Positions 24,825-33,956 of a stretch of DNA of 64,000 nt are shown piece by piece. Source of the DNA: Hippea alviniae EP5-r. Its GTDB lineage: Bacteria > Campylobacterota_A > Desulfurellia > Desulfurellales > Hippeaceae. The stretch spans positions 372,001 through 436,000 of the forward strand of contig NZ_ATUV01000001.1 of NCBI RefSeq assembly GCF_000420385.1, given 5' to 3'. Position 1 is the stretch's first letter. Each line of letters opens with the position of its first letter. The notes under the pieces are model-generated. The model saw only the letters and a list, made by a program, of their open reading frames with translations, was not told where the DNA came from and searched no databases. Position numbers and translations under genes: made by a program.

Positions 24825-24921
24825 TTTTATTGTTCTTTTTGAGTTAACTATTCGCATTTTTGTAGTTCCCTAATTTGTATAAAAGCTATAGAGTTATAAC
24901 CACCCAAGTTAACAATCGGTA

Positions 24922-24950
24922 TTGATTATTTTTCCTTTCTGTTGTATAGT
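24922..24950 (+). promoter_or_regulatory. Promoter of the thiC operon
   Basis: TTGATT (24922-24927), 17-base spacer, TATAGT (24945-24950). The predicted leader is under 30 bases, so there is no room for a TPP riboswitch, and no THI-box sequence was found between 24825 and 24984. Confidence 0.55.
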
Positions 24951-24984
24951 TTGCAAGTAGATTTTGGTAGAAAGGGGAAATAGG

Positions 24985-26271
24985 ATGACTCAGATAGAAG
25001 CTGCACGGGCAGGCAAGATTACGCCTGAGATGGAACAGGTGGCAAAAAAGGAGAACAGGCCTGTTGAGTTTATAATGGAAGGTCTGAAAAAGGGCACCAT
25101 TGTAATACCGAAAAACAAGAATCACGATATAGAAGCCGTAGGTATAGGTGAAGGTTTAAAGACTAAGGTTAATGCAAACATAGGTACATCGTCTGATATT
25201 GCCCAGCTTGAGATGGAATTGAAAAAGCTTGATGCTGCTGTTGAAGCAAAGGCAGACTCTGTTATGGATTTGTCCACCGGCGGCGATTTGGATTACATAC
25301 GAAGAACAATACTTGAGCGTTCGCCTATTGTCGTTGGTAATGTGCCTATTTATCAGGCTGCCGTGGAAGCCGCAACAGAGAAGGGTTCAATTGTCTATAT
25401 GACGGAAGATGATATATTCAAAACAATAGAGAAACAGGCTAAAGATGGCATAGATTACATGACGCTTCACTGCGGTGTTACACTCGAAACATTGGAAAGA
25501 CTCATAAAGCAGGGCAGAGTGGAAGATATTGTCTCTCGTGGCGGTTCTTTCTTAAGCGTTTGGATGTTGCACAACAAAAAGCAGAATCCACTATTTGAGC
25601 ATTTTGACAGAGTCTTAGAGATAGCAAAGGAGTATGATGTAACCTTATCTTTGGGCGATGGTTTTAGGCCTGGTGCTATTGTTGATGCAACGGATAGAGC
25701 TCAGATTCATGAGTTGATTCTGCTGGGTGAGTTGCACAAAAGGGCTTTAGAAGCTGGTGTTCAATCGATGATAGAAGGGCCAGGTCATGTGCCGTTGAAT
25801 CAGGTTATAACGAATGCCCAGATTGAGAAGAGCTTGTGCGAAGGTGCTCCATTTTATGTACTTGGGCCTGTGGTTACAGACATTGCGCCGGGCTATGACC
25901 ATATAACAAGCGCTATTGGTGGAGCTTTGATGGCAGCATACGGTGCTGATTTCTTATGTTATGTTACAAGGGCCGAACATGTAAGACTGCCGACACCGGA
26001 AGATGTTAGGGAAGGTGTTATTGTTACAAGAATTGCTGCACATGCTGCGGATATAGCCAAAGGTATCCCGAATGCTATTGAGTGGGACCTTGAGATGAGC
26101 AAGGCAAGGAAGGCTCTAAATTGGAAGAGGATGATAGAGCTTGCCATAGACCCGGAATTGGTTAAAAAGGAGAGAGAGTCTTCTCTACCTGAGGAGAGTG
26201 ATGTTTGCACGATGTGCGGGAAATTCTGTGCAATAAAACTCCTAAATAAAGCATTAAGGAAGGGGCTATGA
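24985..26271 (+). CDS. thiC: ThiC, phosphomethylpyrimidine synthase
   Basis: A 428-residue radical SAM enzyme making the pyrimidine of thiamine (HMP-P) from aminoimidazole ribotide. The family core is clear (GTIVIPKNKNH, DLSTGGDLDYIRR, IEGPGHVPLN). The C-terminal cluster motif CxxCxxxxC appears as CTMCGKFC with further residues. At 428 residues it is the shorter thermophile/anaerobe type lacking the N-terminal extension of E. coli ThiC. ATG 24985 follows a GGGGAAATAGG site. It overlaps birA (ATGA). Confidence 0.95.
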   Translation: MTQIEAARAGKITPEMEQVAKKENRPVEFIMEGLKKGTIVIPKNKNHDIEAVGIGEGLKTKVNANIGTSSDIAQLEMELKKLDAAVEAKADSVMDLSTGGDLDYIRRTILERSPIVVGNVPIYQAAVEAATEKGSIVYMTEDDIFKTIEKQAKDGIDYMTLHCGVTLETLERLIKQGRVEDIVSRGGSFLSVWMLHNKKQNPLFEHFDRVLEIAKEYDVTLSLGDGFRPGAIVDATDRAQIHELILLGELHKRALEAGVQSMIEGPGHVPLNQVITNAQIEKSLCEGAPFYVLGPVVTDIAPGYDHITSAIGGALMAAYGADFLCYVTRAEHVRLPTPEDVREGVIVTRIAAHAADIAKGIPNAIEWDLEMSKARKALNWKRMIELAIDPELVKKERESSLPEESDVCTMCGKFCAIKLLNKALRKGL

Positions 26272-27254
26272 ACGAAGTAATATTGGATGAGCTGTATAGG
26301 AATTTGGGGAAGTATGTAACGAGTGAGGTAATGTGTAAAAAGCTTGGTGTAAGCCGGATAGCCATCTGGAACAAAATAAAAAACCTTCAAAAATTGGGGT
26401 ATGAGATAGAAGGAAAGAGAAGTGTGGGTTATATGCTTAAAAGCGAGGCTAAAGATATCTTAATACCTTATGAAATAAAAAGAAGACTTAGTACGGAGAT
26501 ATTTGGTAAGAGAATAGAGTATTTTAGACTTACATCATCAACAATGGACGAAGCTGAGTATTTACTTGAGAGGGAGTCGGATGCAAATGGAACTATTATC
26601 GTAGCAGAAGAGCAAACAAGTGGTAGGGGGAGACAGAAAAGAAGTTGGCTTTCACCAAGAGGAAAAAATATCTATGTTTCTCTAATATATGCACCAAAGA
26701 ATATGAATGTCGCAGACTCTATTGCTTTAATGTTTGCTACATCAATTGCTATAAGGGAAGCTTTAAGCGACTATGGCATAGAAGATGCAAAGATAAAGTG
26801 GCCCAACGATGTTATGGTAAAAGACAAGAAAATAGCCGGTGTACTGCTTGAGACTAAGAGCGAATCAGGTATTTTAACTCATGCGATAATTGGGTTTGGC
26901 ATAAATGTGAATATGGAGAGTATGCCCGATGAGTTGAAGGATAAAGCCACAAGTATGATGATAGAAACGGGTATGAGTGTAGATAGGGCAACTCTGTTGT
27001 GTAATATTCTTTACTATTTGGAGAATTTAATAAATATATTTAATAAGAACGGTAAAAGTGCCATATTTGATTTGTGGAAAAAATACAATAATACACTCGG
27101 GAGAAAGGTGAGAATAATAACAGATGAAGGTGAGTTCGAAGGTATTGCAAAGGATATAGATAAGGATGGATTTTTGCTTGTTGACACAGGGGATGATGTG
27201 AAAAAGGTTATAACAGCCGACAGTGTGAGGTTTTTAAATGGCAATGAAGAATGA
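26268..27254 (+). CDS. birA: BirA: biotin-protein ligase with N-terminal HTH repressor domain
   Basis: A 328-residue bifunctional protein. Residues about 1-60 form a winged helix (VTSEVMCKKLGVSRIAIWNKI). The ligase domain follows, with the biotinyl-AMP loop SGRGRQKRSWLSP and the catalytic region KWPNDVMVKDKKIAGVL. The C-terminal SH3-like domain ends near residue 325. It attaches biotin to carboxylase carrier proteins and can repress biotin genes. It overlaps thiC by 4 and the GGDEF gene by 17 bases. Confidence 0.94.
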   Translation: MNEVILDELYRNLGKYVTSEVMCKKLGVSRIAIWNKIKNLQKLGYEIEGKRSVGYMLKSEAKDILIPYEIKRRLSTEIFGKRIEYFRLTSSTMDEAEYLLERESDANGTIIVAEEQTSGRGRQKRSWLSPRGKNIYVSLIYAPKNMNVADSIALMFATSIAIREALSDYGIEDAKIKWPNDVMVKDKKIAGVLLETKSESGILTHAIIGFGINVNMESMPDELKDKATSMMIETGMSVDRATLLCNILYYLENLINIFNKNGKSAIFDLWKKYNNTLGRKVRIITDEGEFEGIAKDIDKDGFLLVDTGDDVKKVITADSVRFLNGNEE

Positions 27255-28200
27255 GTCTGATAAGATATCCGCAATAATAAAGGAAGCACTTTACAGAGCA
27301 ACAAAAAGGGATTTGATTCTTACGCCGTTTAACTATTATAAAGTCTTTACGGAAGTCGCTTTAGAGTATGGTTTAAGTGAATCTGAATTGCATAAATTGT
27401 TATACGGCAACATAGATGTTGACAACGAAGAACTCGAAGAGCTTAAAAAGAAGATTTTAGAAGTGGCGACGAATGTCAAAGATGTCACGCTTGATGTTGA
27501 GAAAACACTGGTTGAGAGTTCAACAAAATACGACAGCACGCTTAAAAATATATCGATTTATGGTTCAAGAATAGACGATAGTTTGATGGAAGAGCTTGAA
27601 AAGATTAAATATATTAACTCTTCTTTGAAGAGTGAGCTTGAAGCCGCAAGAAGGGTATTAGAGAAACAGAGAAAGGCTATAGAGAGCATCAGAGAGCTAT
27701 CAAAGAAAGACCATCTTACAGGTCTCTATTTAAGACGCCATATGAACGAGGTTTTGCAGAATTGTCTGTATAATTTCAATAGGTATAAAAAGGTTTTTAG
27801 CATCATAATGATGGACCTTGATGATTTTAAAAAGATAAACGATACATACGGTCATTTAGCTGGCGATGAAGTTTTGAAGGCTGTTGGTGCTATTTTGATG
27901 AGAAATACTCGCCAAACCGATGTTCCTGTGAGATATGGTGGAGATGAATTTATAGTGATTCTTCCAGAGACAAAACTTGAAGATGCGATTGTTGTGGCGA
28001 GGAAGCTAAGAGATAAACTCGCTTCTATAACATTTAAGAAGGGTAATGTTGAGTTTAAGTGCACCGCATCCATAGGAGTTACACAAGTTAGAGATGGAGA
28101 TACACTCGAAAGTTTGCTTGAAAGGGTTGATAAAGCTCTGTATGAGACAAAGAAGACAAAAAAGGGTGAAATTAGCGTTCTTGAAGGAGAAGATAAATGA
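27238..28200 (+). CDS. Diguanylate cyclase (GGDEF domain)
   Basis: A 320-residue protein. Residues about 1-150 are helical and coiled-coil-like and probably sensory or dimerising. The C-terminal GGDEF domain (about 158-315) has the intact active-site RYGGDEF and MDLDDFKKIND. It makes cyclic di-GMP from two GTP. No RxxD inhibitory site is obvious five residues before GGDEF. The N-terminus has no membrane segment, so the protein is cytoplasmic. It overlaps birA and hisC (4 bases). Confidence 0.92.
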   Translation: MAMKNESDKISAIIKEALYRATKRDLILTPFNYYKVFTEVALEYGLSESELHKLLYGNIDVDNEELEELKKKILEVATNVKDVTLDVEKTLVESSTKYDSTLKNISIYGSRIDDSLMEELEKIKYINSSLKSELEAARRVLEKQRKAIESIRELSKKDHLTGLYLRRHMNEVLQNCLYNFNRYKKVFSIIMMDLDDFKKINDTYGHLAGDEVLKAVGAILMRNTRQTDVPVRYGGDEFIVILPETKLEDAIVVARKLRDKLASITFKKGNVEFKCTASIGVTQVRDGDTLESLLERVDKALYETKKTKKGEISVLEGEDK

Positions 28201-29288
28201 GAGTGGCAGATTATATAGAGAAGCTAAAACCGTATGAAGGTGGAAAACCGATTGAAGAGCTAAAAAGGGAGCTTGGCATAGAAGGTGATATTATTAAGCT
28301 TGCATCAAATGAGAATCCACTTGGTCCTTCAGAAAAGGCTGTTGATGCAATAAGAGAGATAGCAGATAAGGTAAACTTCTATCCAGATGGTGATGCCTAT
28401 TATCTTAAAGAGAAATTAGCTAAAAAGTTGGGCGTGTCAAGGGATAATCTTATATTCGGCAACGGTTCGGATGAGTTGATTGAGCTCATCTATAGGACAT
28501 TTGCAACGGATACTAACGATGAGATTGTTTACTGTTATCCAACATTTATTGAGTATAAGATAATAGGTATGGCTTTTAATAAAAGACTTGTTGAGTTGCC
28601 GCTTAAAGATTTTGCCTATGATATTGATGCGATTATTGATGCGGTTAATCCAAAAACGCGCATTGTCTTTTTGAATACACCGAATAATCCAACAGGAACG
28701 GCGATAAAAAGAAAGGATTTAGAAAGGGTTATTGAAGGCGTAAGCGATGATGTGCTTGTTGTTATAGATGAAGCATATTATGAGTATGCAAAGGCTGAAG
28801 ATGATTACGATGAGATTTTAGACCTTTACAAAAAGGGCAATGTAATTGTTTTAAGGACATTTTCAAAGGCTTATGGGCTTGCGGGTTTAAGGATTGGATA
28901 CGGTATTGCATCAAAAGAGATAGTGGACTATTTGAATAGAACGAGACCGCCGTTCAATGTGAATATAGTTGCTCAGCATGCGGCTTTGGCTGCTTTGGAT
29001 GATGATGAGCATATCAAAAATACAGTTGAGAACAATCAGAAGGGCAAAGAGTATTTATACTCTGAATTTGAGAAGCTTGGTTTAAAGTATATAAAAACTT
29101 ATGCGAACTTTATTCTATTTGATGTAGGTGATGATGCTGATAGGATTTATAATGAGCTTTTGAAGAAGGGTGTGATTGTTCGCTCTATGTCTGGATACGG
29201 TTATAAGACATTTTTGCGTGTTAGCATTGGGACGCCACATGAGAATGAGGTTTTTATAACCAAGCTAAAAGAAATTTTGAATGTTTAA
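28197..29288 (+). CDS. hisC: Histidinol-phosphate aminotransferase
   Basis: A 363-residue class I/II PLP aminotransferase. It shows KLASNENPLGPS near the start, NTPNNPTGT, VIDEAYYEY and the PLP Lys in RTFSKAYGLAGLRIGYG. The usual role is transamination in histidine synthesis. HisC-type enzymes also act on aromatic substrates, and the next gene is tyrA, so tyrosine or phenylalanine synthesis is an alternative or second role (inference). It overlaps tyrA by 8 bases. Confidence 0.9.
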   Translation: MRVADYIEKLKPYEGGKPIEELKRELGIEGDIIKLASNENPLGPSEKAVDAIREIADKVNFYPDGDAYYLKEKLAKKLGVSRDNLIFGNGSDELIELIYRTFATDTNDEIVYCYPTFIEYKIIGMAFNKRLVELPLKDFAYDIDAIIDAVNPKTRIVFLNTPNNPTGTAIKRKDLERVIEGVSDDVLVVIDEAYYEYAKAEDDYDEILDLYKKGNVIVLRTFSKAYGLAGLRIGYGIASKEIVDYLNRTRPPFNVNIVAQHAALAALDDDEHIKNTVENNQKGKEYLYSEFEKLGLKYIKTYANFILFDVGDDADRIYNELLKKGVIVRSMSGYGYKTFLRVSIGTPHENEVFITKLKEILNV

Positions 29289-30114
29289 AAGGATAGGTAT
29301 AATAGGCGTAGGGCTTATTGGTGGCTCAATAGCCTTAGATACCCGCCGTTTTGGTTTAGCTTTGAAGATAATTGGATATGATGCTAATAGAGATAATTTA
29401 AATAAGGCTTATTCTATTGGCATTATAGATAAGGTAGCTAATAGTATAGATGAGCTTTTGGATTGTGATTTGGTTGTTATTGCCGTGCCGGTAAGTTATG
29501 TCTGCGATATTTTAGAGAAACTCTATTTTGCAGGATACGATGGCTTAATTAGTGATGTTGGAAGTATAAAAGGCAAGATAGTGAAAAAAGCACTGAAGTT
29601 GAAGCTTTATAATTTTATTCCTGCTCATCCGATTGCAGGGACGGAGAACTTTGGGCCTGAAGCAGCAAAAACCGGCTTATTTGAAAACGCTTTCTGTATT
29701 ATTACGCCGTTTGATGGCGTTGATTCTGAGACTTTAAGTATGGTTGAGAAGTTTTACAAAAGTATTGGTATGAGAATTGTGAAGCTTTCTGCTGATGAGC
29801 ACGATAGGATTTTTGCTTTTATAAGCCATATGCCGCATGCAGTTGCTTATGAGCTTGTTGAACTTGCAGCGTCTAAGGGTGAAAACTTTAAGTTTATAGG
29901 CGGCGGTTTTAGAGATTTTACGCGCATAGCTGCATCAAGTGAAGAGATGTGGAGTGATATATTTGTTATGAATAAGGATAATGTTGTCTCTGCCATTGAT
30001 GAGTTTATTAAGTATATGAGAAGCCTTAGGGATTTAATTGAAAAAGGAGATAAAAACACCTTAAAAGAGAAGCTTGGAAACATAAGAAGAATGAAAAGGG
30101 AGCTGTATGGATAG
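29281..30114 (+). CDS. tyrA: Prephenate (or arogenate) dehydrogenase
   Basis: A 277-residue NAD(P)-dependent enzyme for tyrosine synthesis. The Rossmann motif is IIGVGLIGGSIALD, followed by ISDVGSIKGKIV, the substrate-binding AHPIAGTENFGPEAA and FISHMPHAVAY. There is no fused chorismate mutase and no ACT domain, so feedback inhibition by that domain is not expected. It overlaps hisC upstream and cmk downstream (8 bases). Confidence 0.93.
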   Translation: MFKRIGIIGVGLIGGSIALDTRRFGLALKIIGYDANRDNLNKAYSIGIIDKVANSIDELLDCDLVVIAVPVSYVCDILEKLYFAGYDGLISDVGSIKGKIVKKALKLKLYNFIPAHPIAGTENFGPEAAKTGLFENAFCIITPFDGVDSETLSMVEKFYKSIGMRIVKLSADEHDRIFAFISHMPHAVAYELVELAASKGENFKFIGGGFRDFTRIAASSEEMWSDIFVMNKDNVVSAIDEFIKYMRSLRDLIEKGDKNTLKEKLGNIRRMKRELYG

Positions 30115-30739
30115 ATTTGTCTTGACGATTGATGGGCCAGCAGGTAGCGGCAAAAGCACAATAGCAAAGCTCTTGAGTAGAAGAGAAGGTTTTATTCATA
30201 TAAATAGCGGTATGTTTTATAGGGCTATTGCCTTTATTTTTGGTGAAGATGTATCAGAAGAGAAACTTTTGAACTTGAAGTTCTCTTTTGATGTTAAAGA
30301 TGGTGAGATGGTGCTTGTTTATAATGGCAAACTGTTGAATGAGAAGCTTCAAAGGGAAGAAGTTGGTAAGATAGCATCGAAGATAGCAAAGAAAAGCTTT
30401 GTGAGAGATTTTGTAAATAAGCTTATAAGGGATACAGCTAAGAGTGGAAGGTTTGTTATAGATGGAAGGGATTGCGGCAGTGTTATATTTCCCGATGCAC
30501 AGGTTAAGGTTTTCCTTGATGCGTCGTTGGAAGAGAGAGCAAAAAGGAGAGCTACTCAAACCAATGAAGATTTGGATAGGATAAAAGAAGAGATAAGAAA
30601 AAGGGATGAGCAGGATAAAAACAGAGATATAGCGCCACTTATTGTGCCTGATGGAGCAGAAGTAATCGATACAACGGATTTGAGCATAGAAGATGTTTAT
30701 AAAAGGATAGTTCAACTGTTGGAGGGGTTTAAAGAATGA
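30107..30739 (+). CDS. cmk: Cytidylate kinase
   Basis: A 210-residue P-loop kinase phosphorylating CMP and dCMP. Walker A is DGPAGSGKST at residues 8-17, followed by INSGMFYRA and IDGRDCGSVIFPDA, and the lid region has arginines (EERAKRRATQ). It is slightly shorter than E. coli Cmk. It overlaps ispH by 4 bases; the cmk-ispH pairing is common in bacteria. Confidence 0.95.
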   Translation: MDRFVLTIDGPAGSGKSTIAKLLSRREGFIHINSGMFYRAIAFIFGEDVSEEKLLNLKFSFDVKDGEMVLVYNGKLLNEKLQREEVGKIASKIAKKSFVRDFVNKLIRDTAKSGRFVIDGRDCGSVIFPDAQVKVFLDASLEERAKRRATQTNEDLDRIKEEIRKRDEQDKNRDIAPLIVPDGAEVIDTTDLSIEDVYKRIVQLLEGFKE

Positions 30740-31563
30740 TAATAGAGATAGCTGAAAATGCAGGTTTCTGTTATGGCGTTATGCGTGCTATTGAGATAGT
30801 CGATGAAGCTTTGAAAAAGTATAAAACGATATACTCTTTTGGGCCTATAATACATAATCCGCAGGTTGTTGAAGAGTATGAGAAGAAGGGTCTTAAGGTG
30901 ATAGAGAGTTTAGATGAAGCAGACGGGCCTGTTTTGATTAGATCTCACGGTGTTCCACCACATGTGTATGAAGAGATAAAAAAGAAGGGTTTGACATACA
31001 TAGATGCAACATGTCCGTTTGTTAAGGAAGCCCAAAAGTTTGCAAAACAGCTATACGAAGATGGTTATAAGGTTGTGATATTTGGTGATAAGAAGCATCC
31101 AGAAGTAAAAGCCCACTTGGGATATACGAATTATAAAGCAGATGTTATAGACTCACCTGAGCTTGCCAGAAGTATAAAAGCTACAAGGGTTGGTGTTATA
31201 TCACAGACAACCCAATCTGTTGAAAGGTTTGGATTGACGATTGGTGAGCTTGCAAAGAGAATAAGGGAGCTTAAGGTTTTTAATACGATATGTGATGCAA
31301 CAGAAAAAAGACAGAAGGCAGCAAGAGAGCTTGCAAGAAGGTCAGATGTGATGATTATTATAGGTGGTAAAAACTCTGCAAATACAAGAAAACTGTATGA
31401 AATCTGCTTGACGGAGACAAAAAATGCCTATCATATAGAAACAGAAAAAGAGATAAACCCAGAGTGGTTTAAAGATGCTGAGAAGGTTGGTATTACAGCT
31501 GGTGCATCGACGCCTTCTTACATTATTGAGCGGGTTTATAATTACATAAAGGGTTTAGGATGA
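30736..31563 (+). CDS. ispH: IspH, 4-hydroxy-3-methylbut-2-enyl diphosphate reductase
   Basis: A 275-residue iron-sulfur enzyme, the last step of the MEP isoprenoid pathway. Its three cluster cysteines are seen in NAGFCYGVMRA, DATCPFV and NTICDATEKRQ. The substrate-binding histidines are in RSHGVPP and KKHPEVKAHLG. The pathway's first enzyme, Dxs, is also in this window. No S1 protein domain is fused. It overlaps its neighbours by 4 bases on both sides. Confidence 0.96.
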   Translation: MIIEIAENAGFCYGVMRAIEIVDEALKKYKTIYSFGPIIHNPQVVEEYEKKGLKVIESLDEADGPVLIRSHGVPPHVYEEIKKKGLTYIDATCPFVKEAQKFAKQLYEDGYKVVIFGDKKHPEVKAHLGYTNYKADVIDSPELARSIKATRVGVISQTTQSVERFGLTIGELAKRIRELKVFNTICDATEKRQKAARELARRSDVMIIIGGKNSANTRKLYEICLTETKNAYHIETEKEINPEWFKDAEKVGITAGASTPSYIIERVYNYIKGLG

Positions 31564-32351
31564 GAGAGATAGTTGAGTCTTTAAAAGAGATAGCAAAAGA
31601 GATACACAAGAATACAATAGACATAATCGGCTCGAAAAAGGCAAAAGAGATAATAGGCAAGGGTGAGTTTGGTGATAACACTGTATATATAGACAAGATA
31701 TCTGAAGATATGATTCTTGAAGGCTTGCAGAAAATAGGTAAATGCTGTGTATTAACCGAAGAGAAGGGCGTTGTTGATTTTGGCGCTGATTATCCGAAGT
31801 TTATAGTTGACCCGATAGATGGTAGTCTAAACGCAAAAAGGGGCATTCCATATTATTCAATATCTATTGGTGTTGCCTTTGGCGAAGGGATAAAGGATAT
31901 AAAGTGTGGCTATGTTGTTAATCTTGCAACGATGGATGAGTTTTGGGCTATCGAAGGTGAAGGTGCGTTTTTTAACGGTTTAAGGATAAAGCCTGATGTT
32001 AAAGATGTGAAAGTTGTTGCCGTTGAAGGATTAAAAAGAGAAACGCCTAAGGATTTGGTTGCTGATATATTTAGGAAGTTTTACAGGGTTAGACAGGTTG
32101 GCTCAACGGCACTTGACATGTGCTATACGGCACTTGGCGCCTTTGATGCGTTTCTGCATTTGGATAAGGCTCGAATAATTGATTATGCTGCTGCAAAGGT
32201 GATTATAGAAGAGTCCGGTGGTGGACTGTTTGAGTGGTTGGAAGATAGAGAGTTTAGCGACTCTATATCGTTAAACAAGAGTAAGAGTTTTATAGCTGTG
32301 CCGGATAAAAGGTTGATAGATAAGGTTATTAAGGTGTTGAAAAATGATTAG
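31560..32351 (+). CDS. Inositol monophosphatase-family phosphatase (possibly FBPase class IV)
   Basis: A 263-residue Mg2+-dependent sugar phosphatase. The metal site is IVDPIDGSLNAKRG, with EEKG before it and IDYAAAKVIIEESGG as the C-terminal ligand region. The family includes SuhB, CysQ and archaeal fructose-1,6-bisphosphatase/inositol phosphatase. The SLNAKRGIPYYSISI segment resembles the archaeal bifunctional type. Substrate is uncertain. It overlaps ispH by 4 and the binding-protein gene by 8 bases. Confidence 0.85.
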   Translation: MREIVESLKEIAKEIHKNTIDIIGSKKAKEIIGKGEFGDNTVYIDKISEDMILEGLQKIGKCCVLTEEKGVVDFGADYPKFIVDPIDGSLNAKRGIPYYSISIGVAFGEGIKDIKCGYVVNLATMDEFWAIEGEGAFFNGLRIKPDVKDVKVVAVEGLKRETPKDLVADIFRKFYRVRQVGSTALDMCYTALGAFDAFLHLDKARIIDYAAAKVIIEESGGGLFEWLEDREFSDSISLNKSKSFIAVPDKRLIDKVIKVLKND

Positions 32352-33186
32352 AAGGGCTGTTTTTGTCTTTCTATTTATTTTAATCTTTGGTATATCGAGC
32401 TGGGCGAAAGGATTAAGCGTGTCAACGAGCATATTTATACTCTCAACGGTTGTTAAGGATATAGGAAAAGATAAGGTTAAAGTCTCTTATGTTATTCCTA
32501 CTTCTGCCAATCCGCATATATTCTCTCCAACGCCTAAGGATTTATTGAGTTTCTCAAAAGCAGACCTGTTTATTGGTGTGGGTTATGATTTTGAGTTCTG
32601 GTTTAATAGAGTAAGGTTTATGAGAAAGGAAAAGCCTGTTCTATTTCTGTCTGAGTTTTACAAAAATCCTATTGGAAGCAAAAGAAGATTTAATCCACAT
32701 ATCTGGCTTGATGCTGCGTTTATGGAAAATGTTGGGATTGACAAGATAACAGAGAAGATGTGCAAGATTGACAAAAACGATTGTGAATATTTTAAGAAAA
32801 ATGCAGAAAGACTAAAAAACAGACTTAAAGATTTAATAGGCAGATATAAGGATTTAGCAGAGAAAGATTACTGCATCGTAGATGTCAAGCCAGCGTTTGA
32901 GTATTTTCTTAGAAGCTTTAATCTAAAGAGCTGTGATGTTGTTATAAAAGAAGGTTCTGCTATGCCGTCTATTAAGGATTTAAGAGGAGTGATTAACAAA
33001 TGTAAGTGTAAAAAGGGTGTGGTAATTTATATAAACAATGTAAATGTTGCAAAAAGCGTTGCCGAAGCTAAAGGTTATAAAACCATTCAGTTGAATCCTT
33101 TGGGTAATCCATCTAATAAAAAAGAGAATGAGTATGTGAAGCTGTTAGAGTATAACCTTCAAAAACTTCAAGAAGCACTCAGATGA
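32344..33186 (+). CDS. Metal ABC transporter substrate-binding protein (ZnuA-like)
   Basis: A 280-residue exported protein with signal peptide MIRRAVFVFLFILIFGIS. It matches the ZnuA/TroA cluster A-1 family. The first two metal ligands are NPHIFSP and NPHIWLD. The third ligand His, normally in an HxAFxYF-like segment, is replaced by Lys (VDVKPAFEYF), and no His-rich loop is present. The metal, zinc or manganese or other, is therefore uncertain. It is followed by ATPase and permease genes in one operon. Confidence 0.88.
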   Translation: MIRRAVFVFLFILIFGISSWAKGLSVSTSIFILSTVVKDIGKDKVKVSYVIPTSANPHIFSPTPKDLLSFSKADLFIGVGYDFEFWFNRVRFMRKEKPVLFLSEFYKNPIGSKRRFNPHIWLDAAFMENVGIDKITEKMCKIDKNDCEYFKKNAERLKNRLKDLIGRYKDLAEKDYCIVDVKPAFEYFLRSFNLKSCDVVIKEGSAMPSIKDLRGVINKCKCKKGVVIYINNVNVAKSVAEAKGYKTIQLNPLGNPSNKKENEYVKLLEYNLQKLQEALR

Positions 33187-33956
33187 TAAAGATAAAGGAT
33201 TTAACGATAAGAAAGGGCAATAAGGTTGTTCTTGATAGCATAAATATGTCCGTTGATAAAGGTGAGTTTGTTGCAATAGTAGGACCAAATGGTGCAGGTA
33301 AGACAACGCTGATAAGGGCTGTTTTGGGACTTGAAAAGCCTTATGTCGGCAGTATTGAGATAAACGGACATAAGCCAGAAGATGTGATATTGAATAAAAT
33401 TTTGAAGATTAGCTATCTGCCGCAAAAGGCTATAGTGAATTGGGATATGCCGCTTAAGGTTATAGATGTGGTTTTGATTGAAGATTTGAGATTTTTTGGC
33501 TTATTTAGGAAGTATTCCGACGAAGATATAAAAAAAGCCAAATATTGGCTTGAAGTGTTTGGTATAGAAGATAGGATGAACTCGTATATCAAAGATTTAA
33601 GCGGTGGTCAACAGCAAAGGGTATCTCTTGCTCGTTGTATGGTAAAAGAACCGGATATTCTGATTTTGGATGAGCCTAATACGGCCGTTGATGCCGTGTA
33701 TAACTTTAAAATGTATGAGACATTGAAGAAGTTATCAAAGGAGAAAAATCTTACCATTATTATGGTTTCTCATGATATTGGCGCTGTTACGACTTATGTT
33801 GATAAGATTATGTGCTTAAATGTTAGGTTGTATTGTCATGGGAGTCCGTCAAGTATCAATTATTCTGAGATGCTAAAGAATGTATATGGGGAAAGTGTTG
33901 AAATACTTATGCATGGTGAACAGTGCAAAAACTGTCCTATGGGTGGGAGCAGATGA
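33183..33956 (+). CDS. Metal ABC transporter ATP-binding protein (ZnuC-like)
   Basis: A 257-residue ATPase with Walker A GPNGAGKTT, signature LSGGQQQRVSLAR, Walker B ILILDEPN and H-loop VSHD. It energises the adjacent membrane permease. The C-terminus has an unusual CKNCP cysteine pair that could bind metal or iron-sulfur. It overlaps the binding-protein gene by 4 bases and the permease ATG by 4 bases. Confidence 0.93.
   Translation: MIKIKDLTIRKGNKVVLDSINMSVDKGEFVAIVGPNGAGKTTLIRAVLGLEKPYVGSIEINGHKPEDVILNKILKISYLPQKAIVNWDMPLKVIDVVLIEDLRFFGLFRKYSDEDIKKAKYWLEVFGIEDRMNSYIKDLSGGQQQRVSLARCMVKEPDILILDEPNTAVDAVYNFKMYETLKKLSKEKNLTIIMVSHDIGAVTTYVDKIMCLNVRLYCHGSPSSINYSEMLKNVYGESVEILMHGEQCKNCPMGGSR

Noticed and set aside
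24825-24984. TPP riboswitch before thiC
   Set aside because: No THI-box segments visible and the leader from the likely promoter is too short.
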